NCBI GenBank assembly: GCA_021401465.1
Contig: JADDMT010000033.1
Span: forward strand, 62,001-126,000
Direction of reading: 5' to 3'
Source of the DNA: Teratosphaeria epicoccoides
Lineage: Eukaryota > Ascomycota > Dothideomycetes > Mycosphaerellales > Teratosphaeriaceae
DNA length: 64,000 nt
Shown in pieces: positions 33,849 through 45,988 of the stretch. The notes below the pieces were generated by a model. The model made no database searches. It saw nothing but the letters and a program-made list of their open reading frames with translations, and was not told the origin of the DNA. Every line of letters starts with the position of its first letter. Positions within the stretch are counted from its first letter, which is position 1. A program made the translations under genes and the position numbers.

Positions 33849-36800
33849 AATTAGACCTACAGACAGACTAGACAGGGCTATAACGATATGCCGCGATTAG
33901 CGCCAGATACGCGAACAACCTTAGAGTATAGGTACACATTAACGAGACGCTAGCTAGGGCCTTAATAGATTCAGGATGTACTAGAATCTTCATGACGCCT
34001 AAGTTCGCTAGGACAGCTAGGATAAAGCTACAGGCAAAGACGAATGCTTTCTCGCTACAAGCAATTAATAGAAAGCCGGTTACGTATAACTAAGGAATAG
34101 TTAACAAAGAAACCGAGATAATACCTCTGCGGATAGGACGCTACTAAGAGATGATCTAGTTTAACAGCACAGAGTCACTAGGCTCAGATGTAGTACTAGG
34201 GTTACTATAGCTAAGAAACGCTAACCCCTATCTCGACTAGAAGAATGAGAGGATCTAGTTCCTAGAACTCTTAAGATCGATACCTCTACCTATAGTACAT
34301 AACGTACTAGGCAAGATCGAAATATGTGCTATGACTTCAAGCGAGATAGTAGCCGCTATTAAGGATCTAGAACAGGAAGTACACGTCCTATAGGTCATAG
34401 TAACGTAATCGGAAGTCAAGGTCGAATTCATAGTTCCTAATGAGTATAAAGAGTTCGCTACTCTTTTCAAGGAAGAACCTAACTAAGAAGCTCTGCTAGA
34501 ACACTAGGAGTAGGACTACGGGATACCCTTACTCCCTAGCAAGGCACTAACGAAGCAACTAGTTTGCCTATTATTAGTAGCAAAACTAGAGATTCTCTAG
34601 AAATACCTTGAAGATAACCTCTAGAAGGGCTTTATCCGCAAGTCGTAGTCCCTAGCCAGATATCTAATCCTGTTTGTTCCTAAGGGGGAAGATAACTAGC
34701 GACTCTACGTAGATTATCGTAGATTAAACGACATCATAATAAAGAATAGTTATCTACTTCCTTTGCTCTCGGAATTACAGGACTGCCTTTAAGGAGTAAT
34801 ATGGTTCTTGAAGTTCGACATACCTAGAGTATATAACTGAATTCGAATCAAGGAAGGCAAAGAATAGAAGACTACATTCCGAACTAGGTTTAGATACTAC
34901 GAGTATATAGTCATGCTATTTAGGTTAACAAACGCCCTAGCTACATAGTAGGCATTTATTAACAACGTGCTATAAGAGTACCTCGACATCTTCGTGGTTA
35001 TATACTTAGACAACATCCTTGTCTACTTACAGACAATCGAAGAACATAGGACTTATGTATATAAGGTACTTTAGAAACTCTAGGATTACTAGTTAAAGGT
35101 TAAGCCTTAGAAGAGCGAGTTTCATAAGCAGGAAGTCTAATTCCTTAGCTACGTAGTAGCATAGAATAGAATCAAGATAGACACTAAGAAAGTCTAAGTT
35201 GTAAAAGAGTAGCCTACGCTAACTAATGTTAAGGAAGTATAGTCCTTCCTTAGATTTGCTAACTTCTACTAAAGATTTGTAGCAAACTATTCGAAGATTA
35301 TGGCACTACTTACGACTCTTACTACAAAGGATACACTATTCGTTTAGGATAACGCCTAACAGGATGCCTTTAAGGAACTTAAGCGAAGATTTACAGATTA
35401 GCTAATCTTACTTGTTTTCGACCCTAATAAGCCTATTATAGTCGAAACAGATGCCTCTGACGTAGTACTCAGGGCATACTTAAGTCAACTAGGACTAAGT
35501 AGACGACTATAGCTAGTCGCCTACTACTCGAGGAAATTATCTAGAACTAAACTCTATTACCATGTCTATAACAAAGAACTTCTAGCTATAGTAGACGCCT
35601 ATAAGGCCTAGCGAGTCTACTTAGAAGGTTCTAAGCACTAAGTCACAGTCTACACAGACTATAAGAACTTGCGATACTTCATAACGACAAAAGAGTTAAA
35701 CTAACAACAAGTTTAGTAGAGTAAGGAGCTCTCTAGTTTTAACTACAAGATTGTCTATCGCAAGGGGACTAATAACGCACGCGCTAATGCACTTAGCCGC
35801 TAGACTGACTACATGAAGGGCGTGAAGCAGGAGAAGCACGCTATTCTCTAGGAAAATAGCGATAGCATGCTAGGAGTTAACTAACTTGTAGCTATGACTG
35901 TCACATAGACTAGTGAATTTTAGGACGACCTAAAGAACGCGCTAGTCTACGACCTAACTGCACTTGCTGTTAGCGACGACATTAATAGACAGGAGGACTA
36001 GGAAGACAAAGACGGAATCCTTCATTTCTAAGGATTAGTATACATGCTAACGTCTTTACAATTAGAGCTACTATACCTCTAACATAACGTACCTTAGGCA
36101 GGAGACCTAGGAGTATCTAAAATGAAGCAAATTCTCTGACAAGAATATTACTTCCCTAGGATAGGCAAGGTAATTAAGGACTACGTCTGTTAATATGTAA
36201 CTTGCTAACGAAGTAAGCATGACTGTCATAAACTGTATAGGCTACTACGACTACTCAAGGTACCTTAACGGCTATAGGAATCACTCGCTATAGACTTTAT
36301 CGTTAAACTACCTTAGTCGAGAGAACCTACTACTAATAAGTTCTTCGATAGGATCATAGTAGTAGTCGACTAATTCACTAAGTTTAGGAAGTTTATCCCT
36401 TACTGTAAAGACTTTAAGACTAAAGATATTACACATGTCTTCATCAAATAGGTAGTAGCACTACATGGCATGCTATAGGACCTAGTAACGGATCGAGGAT
36501 CCGTGTTTACCTCTAACTTCTAGAGAGCCCTCATAAGACAATTCTAGGTCAAACATTGACTAAAACAGTACCTTTAATCCTATGTAAATAGGGACTAGAA
36601 CAACTAGGTAGAGTTGTTGCTAATAGCGTAGCTCGCGTATAATAGTACGCTAGTAGAGTCGACAGGACTCTTGCCATTTCAGATAGCATATAGATCAGCT
36701 ATAGAAGACATTCCGGACGTCTTAGCTAGTAATCTAAACCTAGTAGCACTCGGATAGGTAGAACACCTACGCTAACTGCAAACAGAAGCACGACTCGACC

Positions 36801-37286
36801 TGTAGTTCTATTAGCAGAACATAGTATAGTACGTAAATCGTAAGAGAATTAAGGGACTAATTCTAAAGGAGGGGGACAAGGTGTATCTCCTCTGCCGTCA
36901 CATCAAATCAGACAAGCCGAGTAAAAAACTAGACGCTGTAAAACTAGGACCATTTAGGATTAAGGCTAAGAAAGGACTAGTTAATTTTAAGTTATAGCTA
37001 CCTAAGCAGATGAGAATACACCCTGTGTTCTATGTCTCTCTACTAGAACAAGTAGCGCTAGACGCTACACTACAAACAGAACCCTTACTACTTAACCCTG
37101 AAGTAGAAGAACCTAAGTATACTGTCAAGAAGATCGTTGACACTTGCTAGCAGGACAGACAGCGAGAGTACTTAGTAAAATAGGAAGGATATAGGAGTAC
37201 CGAGAATACCTAGGAACCCCTAGAACATCTGCGAAACTGTTAGCAAAAGATACGAAGTTTCGAGAGAAGAACGAACCTAGGGAGAA
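33827..37286 (+). pseudogene. pol of element E, nearly complete, cut by F before its stop
   Basis: The pol frame starts at the overlap heptamer. Protease ALIDSGCTRIF near 33958, RT YxDD region near 35000-35030, RNase H near 35440-35600 (VETDASDVVL), integrase near 36100-36700 and the chromodomain near 37165-37250 follow in order. F inserted at GAGAA (37282-37286). The remaining bases and the stop are at 44202-44209, and the two parts together give 1156 codons in frame. Many TAG/TAA; inactive. Confidence 0.85.
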
Positions 37287-37727
37287 TGTCATGAGTGTTA
37301 GGAGTACTGCGGGTTTCAGGATCGTGAGGGTCCTAAGTGCTATGAGTTATAGGCATAGTTATAGGAGAAAGGATCTGTCACGTAAGGACAGATCCCTGGA
37401 TCTATAGGGTTAGTCTACAGATCTATAGGCCTATAAGGAAGAAGGGATCTGTCGTAGGATAATAGACCCTTAGATCTGTAGGGTTAGTCTATAGATCTAC
37501 AGACACGGATCTATTAGGTCTGTCGACAGATCTAACAGAGCTGCTCTGTCTCTCTAGTATATAGGGATAGCTTTAGGACAGGTAGTTAGGAGCTTCGTGC
37601 TTAATTTAATTCCCTTTCCCTAGGGGATAGTTAGTTATAAGGTTAACTACTATTGTCGATATTCTTCACAGCTCTGCAAGTCTAACACTTAGTTACCTTC
37701 CTGCTATTAGCACCTACCCTTATGACA
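37287..37727 (+). repeat. 5' LTR of element F
   Basis: 441 bp, TGTCATGAGTG...CTTATGACA, of the short form shared with A. It is followed by the conserved interior start ttttgagcactacttc, where a primer-binding site would lie. Confidence 0.92.
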
Positions 37728-37786
37728 TTTTGAGCACTACTTCTAAGGAAGCATTAGGGGACTTGTCGAGTGCTTAACATACGCCT

Positions 37787-39557
37787 ATGTTAAGTAGTTC
37801 TTTAGCTGTTAGTTTAACTTCTAGCGACAATTAACTAACACTATGAGAACAAGTTGCTACTATACCTCAAATTACGTAGTAGCTTAAATCTATTCACCTT
37901 AGCGAGATAGCTCTAGCATCTGTCGCAGGTTTAACTACTAGGAATAGACATAGCAATAATAGCTTTAAGATAGGAAGCCCTACAGAGTTTACAGGACAAC
38001 GATCTTAGGTCGAGATGTTTATCCTATAATGCTAGTTAGCATTTAACGTAGATATAGAACGGTTTATAACATATCATAAGCGAATGATGTACATTATCTC
38101 TTACCTAAAGGGACTAGCGTTCGAGTTTATCTAGCCTCATCTAACAGATTATCTAGATCACGTTAGTAACGTCAAAGCTAGGAAGACGACAACTAGGGAG
38201 ATTCTTAACTTAGACAAGTCTTTGTTTAGGGCATTACGCGAAGCTTTTAGGCTCGGTAATAAGCAACAAGAGGCCGAGAGAGCTCTCCTAGGGATCTAGC
38301 AGAAGGGTTCTACTATTAAGTACTATGCGGACTTTTAGACCCTCTCTGCTCGAGTCGACTAGAATGATAATGCTTTAGCCGCTTAGTTCTACTAGGGACT
38401 AAAGGAGACAGTTAAGGACGAAATTGCCCGAGGAGATTAGCTAACGACATTCAAGGAAATGAGTGATCTCGCGATTAGAATCGATAATCGCATCTAGGAA
38501 CGACAGCAAGAACGACAACTTAGAAATCGCAAGCTAGCACAGGCTAACCATAAGGTCTAACGATTAGCACTAAAATGGCGAAGCGATTACTATAGTCTCT
38601 AACCTATAAAGTTAGATGCGACTAAGGGGCGTCTAAGGAATAGACCCTAAGGAAAGCCACAGAAGGGCTCTCCTCCCTAGAATGGTCTGAAGAAGCCATT
38701 CGACAAGAGTAATCTTGAGTGCTATAACTGTAGAAAGAAAGGACACTTTGCCTGTAAGTGTTTTGCTAAGAAGCAACGACAGGAACTACCTAGGATAGAG
38801 TAGGTTCGCGCGACAACAATGGCGCCTTAGCAAAAGGCCGCCGCTACTCAAGAACTAGACTATGCCGCACTTACTTAGACTGCATGCTACGATGACGATT
38901 GTCGAATTCACATAAGTGATAAAAATGGTTCCGGATAGTACCCTAGCTAAGTCGATCTATGCGCTAAGGGGTACACCTTCTAGTACGATAGTCCTAAGGT
39001 AACAGGAGCTAGAAGAAGAAGAAGAAGGTTCGGACGACAACTACGAGATTGTCGAAGCTGTCATTCCTGATTCCGAGGAAGACGAGAGCATAGAGCGATA
39101 GGCTATGCTGCTACATGACATTAGGCTCGATATTATCCGAATCATACAGAACTAGTAGGCTTAGGCTTGCCTATGGATTAATAGAGTACAACATGTCGAC
39201 TAGCTTTAGTATGACAAACTAGCCGACTATATGCGACGACACCTGAGGAGACTACTAGTTGTAGCTTAACCTCACGCGCATCAGAAGGTTGTCTAAGAAA
39301 TTGTACTGTTCGGGGTAGAGTTTACACCCTAGGGAGGCTACCTAACCTACAAAGGTATTCAGATTCCACGAGCGCTACGACTCTAAGTCTATCACTTAAA
39401 GATAGAGTACGCAAGAAACGCGTAGGAACAGCGAGGCTAAGAGCGAGAACAACCTCTTAGGCTAGAGAACGGTAACGCTCAGAGAAGGAGCCGAGACTAC
39501 ATAATCCCTAAACTAGTCTATGAAGACAGTTATTCGGGAAACGACAAGGTCCGCTAG
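37787..39557 (+). pseudogene. gag of element F, with an 11-nt deletion
   Basis: An ATG at 37787 is in frame with the capsid motif (KYYADFQTLSARVD near 38318) and an intact CCHC knuckle at 38720-38761 (C-x2-C-x4-H-x4-C, residues CYNCRKKGHFACKC). Between 38940 and 38960 F lacks about 11 nt that E has (aacaaggcata region), so the acidic region (QELEEEEEEGSDD, from 39003) is in another frame than the knuckle here, though in A, C and E both share one. The acidic frame runs to TAG 39555-39557. The deletion alone would disable Gag, besides the TAG/TAA codons. Confidence 0.8.
39536..39542 (+). promoter_or_regulatory. Putative -1 ribosomal frameshift heptamer, gag to pol
   Basis: GGGAAAC in gag phase as TCG GGA AAC, so it fits the X XXY YYZ rule for -1 slippage. 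pol is open at -1 from here through protease. A stop in the pol frame lies 15 nt upstream (TGA), and the gag TAG lies 12 nt downstream at 39555, so the frames overlap only in this short window. A, C and E have AGGAAAC at the same place (15364-15370, 26328-26334, 33827-33833), one G-to-A step from it. Confidence 0.6.
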
Positions 39558-42500
39558 AATTAGACCTACGGACAGACTAGATAGGGCTACAACGATGTGC
39601 CGCGATTAGCGCCAGATACGCGAACAACCTTAGAGTATAGGTACACATTAACGAGACGCTAGCTAGGGCCTTAATAGATTTAGGATGTACTAGAATCTTC
39701 ATGACGCCTAAGTTCGCTAGGATAGCTAGGATAAAGCTACAGGCAAAGACGAATGCTTTCTCGCTACAAGCGATTAACAGAAAGCTAGTTACGTACAACT
39801 AAGGAATAGTTAACGAAGAGACCGAGATAATGCCTCTACAGATAGGACACTACTAAGAGATGCTCTAGTTTGACATCATGGAGTCACTAGGCTCGGATGT
39901 AGTACTAGGGTTACTATAGCTAAGAAACGCTAACCCCTATATCGACTAGAAGAATAAGAGGATCTAGTTCCCGGAACTCTTAAGATCGATACCTCTACCT
40001 GTAGTACACGACGTACTAGGCAAGATCGAAATATGTGTTATGACTTTAAGCGAGATAGTAGCTGCTATCAAGGATCTAGAACAGGAAGTGCACGTCCTAT
40101 AGGTTAAAGCGACGCAAATGGAAGTCAGGGTCGAATTCATAGTTCCTAATAAGTATAAAGAGTTCGCTACTCTTTTCGAGGAAGAACCTGACTAAGAAGC
40201 TCTGCTAGAACACTAGGAGTAGGACCACGGGATACCCTTACTCCCTAGTAAGACACTAACGAAGCAATTAGTTCGCCTGTTATTAGCAGCGAAACTAGAG
40301 ATTCTCCGGAAATACCTAGAAGATAACCTCTAGAAAGGCTTCATCCGCAAGTCGTAGTCCCTAGCTAGATATCTAATCCTGTTTATGCCTAAGGGGGAAG
40401 ATAACTAGCGACTCTGCGTAGATTATTGTAGATTAAACGACATTATAATAAAGAATAGTTATCCGCTTCCTTTGCTCTTAGAATTGCAGGACTGCCTACA
40501 AGGAGTAATATAGTTCTCGAAGTTTAACATACCCGGAGTATATAACCAAATTCGAATTAAGGAAGGCGAAGAATAGAAGACTACGTTCCGAACTAGGTTT
40601 AGACACTACAAGTACATAGTTATGCCATTTAGGTTAACAAACGCCCTAGCTACATAGCAGGCATTTATTAACAACGTGCTACAAGAGTACCTTGACGTCT
40701 TTGTAGTTGTATACCTAGACGACATCCTCGTCTACTCCTAGACGATCGAAGAGCATAGGACTTATGTACGTAAGGTACTTTAGACACTCTAGGATTACTA
40801 GTTAAAGGTCAAGCCTTAGAAGAGCAAGTTTCATAAGCAGGAAGTATAATTCCTTAGCTACGTAGTAGCATAGAATAGAATCAAGATAGACACTAAGAAA
40901 GTCTAAGTCGTAAAAGAGTAGCCTATGCTAACTAATGTTAAGGAAGTATAGTCCTTCCTTAGGTTCGCTAACTTCTACCGAAGATTTGTAGTAAACTATT
41001 CGAAGATTACGGTACTACTTACGACTCTTACTACGAAGGATACGCTATTTGTGTAGGATAATACCTAACAGAATGCCTTCAAGGAACTTAAGCGACAATT
41101 TACAGATTAGCTAATCTTACTTGTATTCGACCTAGATAAGCCTATTACAGTCGAAACAGATGCCTCCGATGTAGCGCTCAGGGCATGCTTGAGTTAACTA
41201 GGACCGAGTAGACGACTACAGCTAGTCGCCTACTACTCGAGGAAATTGTCTAGACCTAAACTCTAATACGACGTCTACAATAAAGAACTTCTAGCTATAG
41301 TAGATGCCTATAAGGCTAGGCGAGTCTACTTAGAAGGTTCTAAGCACTAGGTCACGGTCTACACAGACTATGAGAACTTGCGATACTTCATAATGACAAA
41401 AGAGTTAAACTAACGACAGGTTTAGTAGAGTAAGGAGCTCTCTAGTTTTAACTGCAACATCGTTTATTATAAGGGGACTAATAACGCACGCGCCGATGCA
41501 CTTAGCCGCTAGACTGACTACATGAAGGGCGTGAAGCAGGAGAAACATGCTATTCTCTAGGAAAATAGCGATAGCACGCTAGGAGTTAACTAACTTGCGG
41601 CTATGACTGTCACATAGACTAGTGAATTTCAGGACGACCTGAAGAACGCGCTAGTCTACGACCTAACTACACTTGCTGTCCGCGATGACATTAATAGACA
41701 GGAGGATTAGGAAGACAAAGACAGAATCCTTCTGTTTTAAGGATTAGTATACATGCTAACGTCTTTATGATTAGAGCTACTACGACTCTAACATGACGTA
41801 CCTTAGGCGGGATACCTAGGAGTGTCTAAAATGAAGCAAATTCTCTAACAAGAATATTACTTCCCTAGGATAAGCTAGGCAATCGAGGACTACATCTGTT
41901 AATATGTGACTTGCTAACGAAGTAAGCATGACCATCACAGACTGTATAGGCTACTACGACTACTTAAGGTACCTTAACGGCCATAGGAGTCGCTCGCTAT
42001 AGATTTCATCGTTAAACTACCTTAGTCGAGAGAACCCGCTACGAATGAGTTCTTCGACAGGATCATGGTAGTAGTTAACCGATTTACTAAGTTTAGGAAG
42101 TTTATCCCTTACCGCGAAGACTTTAAGACTAAAGATATCGCGCATGTCTTCATTAAATAGGTAGTAGCACTACACGGTATGCTACAGGACCTAGTAATAG
42201 ATCGAGGATCTGTGTTTACCTCTAACTTCTAGAGAGCCCTAATGAGGCAGTTCTAGGTTAAACATCGACTAAGTACTTCCTTCTACCCTTAGACAGATAG
42301 ACAGACAGAACGTCTAAATCAGACATTAGAATAGTACCTTTAATCCTATGTGAATAGGGACTAGAACAACTAGGTAGAGTTGTTGCTAATAGCGTAGCTT
42401 GCGTATAATAGTACGCTAGCAGAGTCGACAGGACTCTCGCCTTTTCAGATGGCATATAGATCAGCTATAGAAGACATCCTAGACGTCTTAGCTAGTAATC

Positions 42501-43060
42501 CGAACCTAGTAGCACTTAGACAAGTAGAACATCTACGCTAACTGCAAACAGAAGCACGACTCGACCTATAGTTCTATTAGCAGAACATGGCATAGTACGC
42601 GAATTATAAGAGAATTAAGGGACTAATTCTAAAGGAGGGGGACAAGGTGTATCTCCTCCTCCGTCACATTAAATTAGACAAGCTAAGTAAAAAACTAGAC
42701 ACTATAAAACTAGGACTATTCAGGATTAAGGCTAAGAAAGGACTAGTTAATTTTAAGTTACAGCTACCTAAGCAGATGAGAATATACCCTGTGTTCTATG
42801 TCTCTCTGCTAGAACAAGTAGCGCTAGACGCCGCACTGTAAACAGAACCCTTTCTACTCGACCCTAAAGTAGAAGAACCGGAGTACACTGTCGAAAAGAT
42901 TGTCGACACTCGCTAGCGGGACAGACAGCGAGAGTACTTAGTAAAATAGGAAGGATATAGGAGTACCGAGAACACCTAGGAACCCCTAGAACATCTGCGA
43001 AACTATTAGTAAAAGATACGGAGTTTCGAGAAAGGAACGAACCTAGGAAGAAGATCCTAA
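39536..43060 (+). pseudogene. pol of element F: protease to chromodomain
   Basis: 1175 codons in one frame. Protease ALIDLGCT at about 39668; RT with KGEDNQRLCVDYCRLND near 40390 and YLDDILVY near 40712-40735; RNase H with VETDASDVAL near 41150 and YTDYENLRYF near 41361; integrase core with Asp in AIDFIVKLP near 41996, DRGSVFTS near 42200 and TERLNQTLEQ near 42308; C-terminus open at 42647-42841; chromodomain REYLVK-EGYRSTEN near 42930; stop TAA 43058-43060. This is the full Ty3/Gypsy order with a chromodomain, which in this group targets integration to modified chromatin. TAG/TAA codons inactivate it. Confidence 0.88.
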
Positions 43061-43755
43061 GCTACGACTAGACTCCTGCGGGACACTGTCGATCGGCTTG
43101 GCTATCACGCCATCCAGGAAACCCTAATATGAGGCGTTAGTAAAACCCTCTATTACGCTCTATGTCGTAGGACTAAGAGCGAGGCCTGCTAAAGGATCTA
43201 GGTTAATAAGGAACCTAGCCTGCCAGAGAGCCTGTTCCTTGGCCTCATCCTCCCTAATCTTACGCTCCTCGAGAGCGTGACTATCCTTGACCTCCTAGTC
43301 GACTACATCTAACTGTTTTCGAAGACGTATCTCCTTTACATGCGCCTCTATTATCTTCTACGAAGCCTTAGCTAGGACCGCCTTCGCATGATTAAGATTA
43401 GCAATTAGTCTTTTCTGCTAATTGCCTAACTTCTTCTATTCGACCTCTGTCACCTTTATGTCGTAACTCCGACAGTTCCTAAAGTAGCATTACGAACATT
43501 TCCCTAAGGAAATGTGTACCTAATAAACGAGTTTTAACTCTTGACACTAAGTACAGGACTTTATGCTGTCCTAGCCCTAACGATAGATTCGATTCGCGCA
43601 GCATTTGCGTTTCTGCATTAAAGGGGCGTTAGTGTCTAGGATGACATAAGGCAGTAATGTAGAAAGAGAAGACATCATGGCATAAAAAGAAATGACAAGA
43701 GAAACCCCGCATGAATAAGGTAGCTTAGGGACAAGCTAGGCTAAGAGGGGGATAG

Positions 43756-44196
43756 TGTCATAAGTGTTAGGAGTACTGCGGGTTTCAGGATCGTAAGGGT
43801 CCTAAGTGCTATAAGTTATAGGCATAGTCATAGGAGAAAGGATCTGTTACGTGAGGATAGATCCCTAGATCTGTAGGGTTAGTCTACAGATCTATAGGCC
43901 TACAAGGAAGAAGGGATCTGTCGTAGGATGACAGACCCTTAGATCTATAGGGTTAGTCTACAGATCTACAGACACGGATCTATCAGGTCTGTCGACAGAT
44001 CTAACAGAGCTGCTCTGTCTCTCTAGTATATAGGGATAGCTTTAGGATAGGCAGTTAGGAGCTTCGTGCTTAATTTAATTCCCTTTCCCTAGGGGATAGT
44101 TAGTTACAAGGTTAACTGCTATTGTCGATATTCTTTACAGCTCTACGAGTCTAACACCTAGTCACCTTCCTGCTATCGGCACCTACCCTTATGACA
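43756..44196 (+). repeat. 3' LTR of element F
   Basis: 441 bp, preceded by the purine tract aagagggggatag (43743-43755). Followed by TSD GAGAA, then the tail of E. Confidence 0.92.
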
Positions 44197-44201
44197 GAGA
44201 A

Positions 44202-44902
44202 GATCATAAGCTACGACTAGACTCTTGTAGGACACTATCGATTAGCTTAGCTATCATGCTATCTAGGAAACCCTAATACGAGGTATCGGCGAAACCTTCT
44301 ATTACGCTCTATGTCGTAGGACTAAGAGCGAGACCTACTAAGGGATCTAGGTCAAGAAGAAACCTAGCCTGTAAAAGAGCCTACTCTTTAGCCTTATCCT
44401 CCCTTATCTCACGCTCCTTAAGAGCGCGACTATCCTTGACCTCATAGTCGACTACGTCTAACTGTTTTCAAAGACGCATCTCCTTTACATGCGCCTCTAT
44501 TATCTTCTACAAAGCCTCGGCTAGGGCCGCCTTTACATAATCGAGATTAGTAATTAGTCTTTTCTGCTAATTACCTAACTTCTTCTATTTGACCTCTATT
44601 ACCTTTACGTCGTAACTTCAACAGTTACTAAAGTAATACTACGAACATTTCCCTAAGGAAATGTGTACTTGACAAACGAGCTTTAACTCTTAACACTAAG
44701 TATAGGGCTTCATGCTATCCTAGCCCTAAGATAGATTCGATTCGCGCGGCGTTTACGTTTCTGCATTAAAGGGGTATTAGTGTCTAAGATAACACAAGGT
44801 AGTAATGTAGAAAGAGAAGACATTACTACATAAAGGAAATAATAAGAGAAACCCCGTACTAATAAGGTAGCTTAGGGACAAGCTAGGCTAAGAGAGGGAT
44901 AG
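44202..44902 (+). other. End of E pol and E 3' untranslated region
   Basis: The first eight bases complete the E pol frame (stop TAA 44207-44209). The rest is the roughly 700-bp 3' region found in all copies, with a conserved block (gctcctt-agagcgcgac and tctccttta near 44410-44490). It could hide a short frame on the opposite strand, but I see no convincing one. It ends with the purine tract agagagggatag before the 3' LTR. Confidence 0.7.
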
Positions 44903-45347
44903 TGTTATAAGTGTTAGGAGTACTATAAGTCACAGGATTATAAGTGTCCTAAGTGCTATAAGTCATAGCATAGTTATAGGAGAAAGGATCTATCACATAA
45001 GGATAGATCCCTAGATCTATAGGGTTAGTCTACAGATCTACAGGCCTATAGGGGAGAAGGGATCTGTTATAGGAGGACAGACCCTTAGCTCTATAGGGTT
45101 AGTCTCTAGATCTATAGACATAGATCTATCGGGTCTATTAACAGATCTAACAGAGCTGCCCTGTCTCTCTAGTATATAGGGATAGCTTCTAGACAGGCAG
45201 TTAGGAGCTTCATGCTTAATTCTTAGTTAATCCTCTCTTACTTAGAGGAGAGAGTTACAAGGTGAATTACTATTGTCGATATTCTTTACAGCTCTGCGAG
45301 TCTAATACCTGATCCCCTTCCTGCTATTAGTACCTACCCTTATAATA
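44903..45347 (+). repeat. 3' LTR of element E
   Basis: 445 bp; its end reads CTTATAATA, RIP-altered from CTTATGACA. Followed by TSD ATCTT at 45348-45352. Confidence 0.92.
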
Positions 45348-45352
45348 ATCTT

Positions 45353-45597
45353 GATCTGTATATAAAGCGAAGGTGTTACAAAGCCGCCTAACATGTATCA
45401 GATTAAAAACCCGCCTAAGTTAGTAACCTCTACCCTGCATTTGTTATGAAGATGTTAAGGTATATACATGACATATGTTACATAGGCTATCTACCTATTT
45501 ACTCTTACATAGTATAAGCATGCTATATCCTATACCCTATACGTTCCGCATGTATTACTTAGTAAGGCTAGGGACATCCTCATAGGAGGAGGGGTAG
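45353..45597 (+). other. 3' end of H interior with polypurine tract
   Basis: This is H sequence resuming after E. It ends in the purine run aggaggaggggtag (45584-45597) directly before the 3' LTR, the primer site for plus-strand DNA synthesis. No coding sense seen. Confidence 0.6.
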
Positions 45598-45988
45598 TGA
45601 TACAGTTAATACTAGGGGGCTATTAGAGCCGCATAGGTTCTAATGCCTACCCTTAGCATGTAGTAACCCTACTACACATAGTAAGGGGGTCCTTCGTATA
45701 TACGTTAGCTTGTATGTCATCTAAGTAGCATTAGTGCTTGACATAGGGATGCCCCTATGTCGCTAACCCTATAGTACCCCTATAGGGGCTTCCTGACCCT
45801 ATGGTACCTCTACGGGGTTAGGCTTAGACATGCTTTCCCTAATTAAGGGGCGTCAGGGGTTATAAGCACCTCTAGCGCTACCTCTGTAATAAGCAGAAAG
45901 TAGCGCTATCTTGTACCTATTAAAAGGTCAGATTACTCTGTCATACTACGAGATATTTTTATATTATATAGTATATACATCTATATTA
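45598..45988 (+). repeat. 3' LTR of element H
   Basis: Starts TGATACAGTTAATAC after the purine tract and ends catctatatta. It matches 7671-8033 with an added duplication of the motif ccctatRgtaccyctayrgggg near 45767-45818. Confidence 0.82.

Larger units (their letters stand above)
37287..44196 (+). mobile_element. Gypsy element F, complete structure, nested in E
   Basis: LTRs 37287-37727 and 43756-44196 are both exactly 441 bp; GAGAA flanks it at 37282-37286 and 44197-44201. The 6910-bp element is the youngest layer where it lies, because it sits inside E, which sits inside H. It inserted 11 nt before the last base of the E pol stop codon. It keeps an intact frameshift heptamer but is RIP-mutated like the others. 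Confidence 0.95.
31560..45347 (+). mobile_element. Gypsy element E, interrupted by F
   Basis: LTRs 31560-32004 and 44903-45347 are both exactly 445 bp, flanked by ATCTT at 31555-31559 and 45348-45352. It reads on the plus strand. Without F and one copy of its TSD it measures 6873 bp, matching sister copies. It lies in the 3' region of H, upstream of the antisense frame's putative promoter. Confidence 0.92.
7671..45988 (+). mobile_element. Host Ty3/Gypsy retrotransposon H, interrupted by A, C and E
   Basis: Two similar LTRs of about 360-390 bp in direct orientation (7671-8033 and 45598-45988) bound plus-strand gag and pol remnants that read through three younger insertions. Removing A (8278-17633), C (21690-28623) and E with F (31560-45347), each with one TSD copy, leaves about 8.2 kb. 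Order: LTR, leader, gag, reverse transcriptase, RNase H, integrase, chromodomain, antisense frame, purine tract, LTR. Gag-Pol order and chromodomain place it among fungal Ty3/Gypsy chromoviruses. I did not find a clean TSD outside its LTRs, so its outer ends are accurate only to a few bases. Confidence 0.8.

Noticed and set aside
37787..39557. Apparent single gag-pol frame in F, since its ATG and protease share a frame
   Set aside because: F has lost about 11 nt after the zinc knuckle; A, C and E show the original -1 relation.
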